From NCBI GenBank assembly GCA_963779765.1, contig CAVZZP010000004.1, positions 496,001-560,000 of the forward strand: 64,000 nucleotides of DNA. Reading direction: 5' to 3'. A model generated the notes under the pieces. The model saw only the letters and a program-made list of their open reading frames with translations, was not told where the DNA came from and ran no database searches. Origin of the DNA: Silicimonas sp963779765 (GTDB lineage Bacteria; Pseudomonadota; Alphaproteobacteria; Rhodobacterales; Rhodobacteraceae). The position numbers and the translations under genes are program-made. Within the stretch, counting starts at the first letter, position 1. Each line of letters starts with the position of its first letter. This document shows, in pieces, positions 63,704 through 64,000 of the stretch.

Positions 63704-64000
63704 GGATCGGGTCATCCCGCTTGGCAGCCTCGTCGGCGTCCTGCCGCAGACGTGCCTCGAAGGCCCGACTGATATGGCCCTTCAAGACGTCATAGGCCGC
63801 ATCCCCGTCGCCCCGCGCGATGGCGTCGACGATGGCGGCGTGTTCGTCCATCGCGACCTGGCTGCGCCCCTTCGCCGACAGCGAGGTCGTCGCCATCAGC
63901 GCCATCGAGCGATAGACGAGGTCAAGCTGCTGGACGAGATAGCGGTTGTGGCTGGCCAGATGCACCTGGCGGTGGAAGCGCCGGTTGGTGCGCGCCAGTG
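63696..64000 (-). CDS. GntR family (FCD) regulator, C-terminal part (partial)
   Basis: About 101 residues of the FCD ligand-binding domain (LARTNRRFHRQVHLASHNRY; RSQVAMDEHAAIVDAIARGD; YDVLKGHISRAFEARL), with metal/ligand His residues in RFHRQ and DEHAAI. The winged-helix N-terminus lies beyond the window. FadR-type repressors of this class respond to small organic acids. Confidence 0.88.
   Translation of the reverse strand, partial: LARTNRRFHRQVHLASHNRYLVQQLDLVYRSMALMATTSLSAKGRSQVAMDEHAAIVDAIARGDGDAAYDVLKGHISRAFEARLRQDADEAAKRDDPIHE

Overview
The window looks like chromosomal DNA of a marine-type Rhodobacteraceae (Roseobacter-group) alphaproteobacterium. The evidence is high GC, the gene order accB-accC-aat-DUF2155-mlaD-NDUFA12, the pairing lipB/argC/ctaD, DUF5333 and DUF2478 genes, and a PhyR/NepR/EcfG general stress response. 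There is no prophage, plasmid replicon or CRISPR array. Layout: (a) 1-6.3 kb: end of a branched-chain amino acid ABC ATPase, acetyl-CoA synthetase, a glutaredoxin/membrane protein, a YihY/BrkB membrane protein and a large glycosidase-like protein with a strange C-terminus. (b) 6.4-21.4 kb: a pyrimidine catabolism region. It carries an NMT1-type ABC transporter, dihydropyrimidinase, beta-ureidopropionase, a beta-alanine-type aminotransferase, a RutR-like TetR regulator and PreA/PreT dihydropyrimidine dehydrogenase. A near-perfect RutR operator lies between the regulator and the aminotransferase, and a degenerate one lies upstream of preT. (c) 21.5-30 kb: housekeeping genes (accBC, aat, mlaD-like, NDUFA12, clpX, clpP). 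(d) 28-49 kb: a dense general stress response (GSR) island. It has one phyR, two nepR-ecfG pairs, a HisKA_2 membrane kinase, a bacteriophytochrome HWE kinase with its heme oxygenase, a degenerate receiver, and many small envelope proteins (DUF1328, FNT channel, entericidin, PRC-barrel, DUF2254, holin-like/DUF3618, PLD). (e) 49-64 kb: AI-2E transporter, tRNA-Leu(GAG), lipB, argC, ctaD, carA, a GT2 glycosyltransferase and other ordinary genes. By hand I find about a dozen EcfG-type promoters (GGAAC-N16/17-nGTT) in the gaps in front of the GSR island genes. They include an interleaved bidirectional pair between phyR and nepR2-ecfG2, and one that would drive an unannotated three-hairpin small RNA of about 92 nt (45061-45153, minus strand). 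I consider that RNA and the EcfG promoter set the most novel content of the window. A second general feature is technical: at least twelve genes are split by single-base frameshifts, nearly all net +1 insertions of C/G, in otherwise full-length conserved genes including ctaD and dihydropyrimidinase. This points to sequence errors rather than decay. I give such genes their full span and note the break.
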